This document shows, piece by piece, positions 6,038 to 6,380 of a stretch of DNA of 6,380 bases (positions are counted from its first letter, which is position 1; each line of letters opens with the position of its first letter). The translations under genes and the position numbers were made by a program. This stretch comes from Pseudomonadota bacterium (GTDB lineage: Bacteria > Pseudomonadota > Gammaproteobacteria > Acidithiobacillales > Acidithiobacillaceae): NCBI GenBank assembly GCA_021818125.1, contig JAKAFG010000123.1, forward strand, positions 1 to 6,380, given 5' to 3'. The notes under the pieces were generated by a model. It was not told the DNA's origin and made no database searches. It saw only the letters and a program-made list of their open reading frames with translations.

Positions 6038-6380
6038 GTGGCCCAAATCGATAAAAGTCTCCTGGTGGAAGAGGAAGCGCAGATGGTACCGGTACTGCCT
6101 CTGCGCGATGTTGTGGTATTTCCGTTCATGGTTATCCCTCTTTTCGTGGGGCGGGCGAAGTCGATTCGCGCCCTGGAAGAGGCAATGTCTGGTGAAAAGC
6201 AGATTCTGCTGGTGTCACAAAAAAATGCTGCGGACGATGATCCTCAACCGGAAAATATTTATCGGATCGGCACGCTGGCGACGATTCTACAGTTACTCAA
6301 ACTACCTGATGGTACGGTCAAGGTGCTGGTCGAAGGTACGGACCGGGCTAGAATTGTCTCCTTCCTTCCTGCGGAGGAAT
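6038..6380 (+). CDS. lon: Lon protease, N-terminal part (cut by window end)
   Basis: Lon is a cytoplasmic ATP-dependent serine protease that removes misfolded and regulatory proteins. Only the first 114 codons are present. They encode the start of the N-terminal substrate-binding (LON) domain and match E. coli Lon closely: VPVLPLRDVVVFP (17-29), MVIPLFVGR (31-39), SIRALEEAM (42-50) and LQLLKLPDGTVKVLVEG (84-100). The AAA+ and Ser-Lys protease domains lie beyond the window. The start is GTG with GGAG (6028-6031) 6 bases upstream. An internal ATG at codon 16 would remove non-conserved residues only, but has a less favourable context. The gene follows clpX after 87 bases that hold a heat-shock promoter, so it can be transcribed alone or by read-through. 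Confidence 0.96.
   Translation, partial: MAQIDKSLLVEEEAQMVPVLPLRDVVVFPFMVIPLFVGRAKSIRALEEAMSGEKQILLVSQKNAADDDPQPENIYRIGTLATILQLLKLPDGTVKVLVEGTDRARIVSFLPAEE

Noticed and set aside
1..6380. Novel defence, mobile or biosynthetic system
   Set aside because: Every substantial open frame on the + strand belongs to a known conserved family with its key residues intact, the largest gap is only 87 bases, and nothing resembles repeats, phage or transposon genes.

Overview
This is an ordinary proteobacterial chromosomal housekeeping region. It is densely coding and entirely on the + strand, with no mobile element, tRNA, rRNA, CRISPR array or anomalous island that I can see. Base composition looks moderately GC-rich. 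The mix of genes suggests a gamma-, beta- or acidithiobacilli-type proteobacterium: LapA/LapB next to pyrF, and the tig-clpP-clpX-lon order. Acidithiobacillus is my best guess, from general resemblance only, and is not proven by the sequence.

The window falls into two blocks. Block 1 (about 2-2610) is a tightly packed run. It starts with the last 20 codons of an upstream gene, probably lapA, followed by lapB (membrane-anchored TPR/rubredoxin-type regulator of lipopolysaccharide synthesis), pyrF (OMP decarboxylase) and pyrE (orotate phosphoribosyltransferase). The tail and lapB abut without a gap, lapB and pyrF overlap by 4 bases, and pyrE follows pyrF after a short gap with a strong ribosome binding site. 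PyrE and PyrF catalyse the last two steps of UMP synthesis, so the pair is functionally coherent. The link to LapA/LapB is a conserved neighbourhood rather than a pathway.

Block 2 (about 2611-6380) is the protein quality-control cluster: tig (trigger factor), clpP (protease subunit), clpX (unfoldase) and the start of lon (ATP-dependent protease, cut by the window end). A sigma70-like promoter lies just before tig. A good match to a sigma32 heat-shock promoter lies between clpX and lon, so lon can probably be induced separately. ClpX delivers substrates to ClpP, Lon degrades misfolded proteins independently, and trigger factor acts earlier on nascent chains at the ribosome.

All key catalytic and binding residues checked are present in every complete gene. 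I found no previously undescribed system. The points most worth a second look are the lon heat-shock promoter, the Thermus/alphaproteobacterial-type PyrE, and start-codon choices for pyrE, tig and clpP that differ from the longest open frames.
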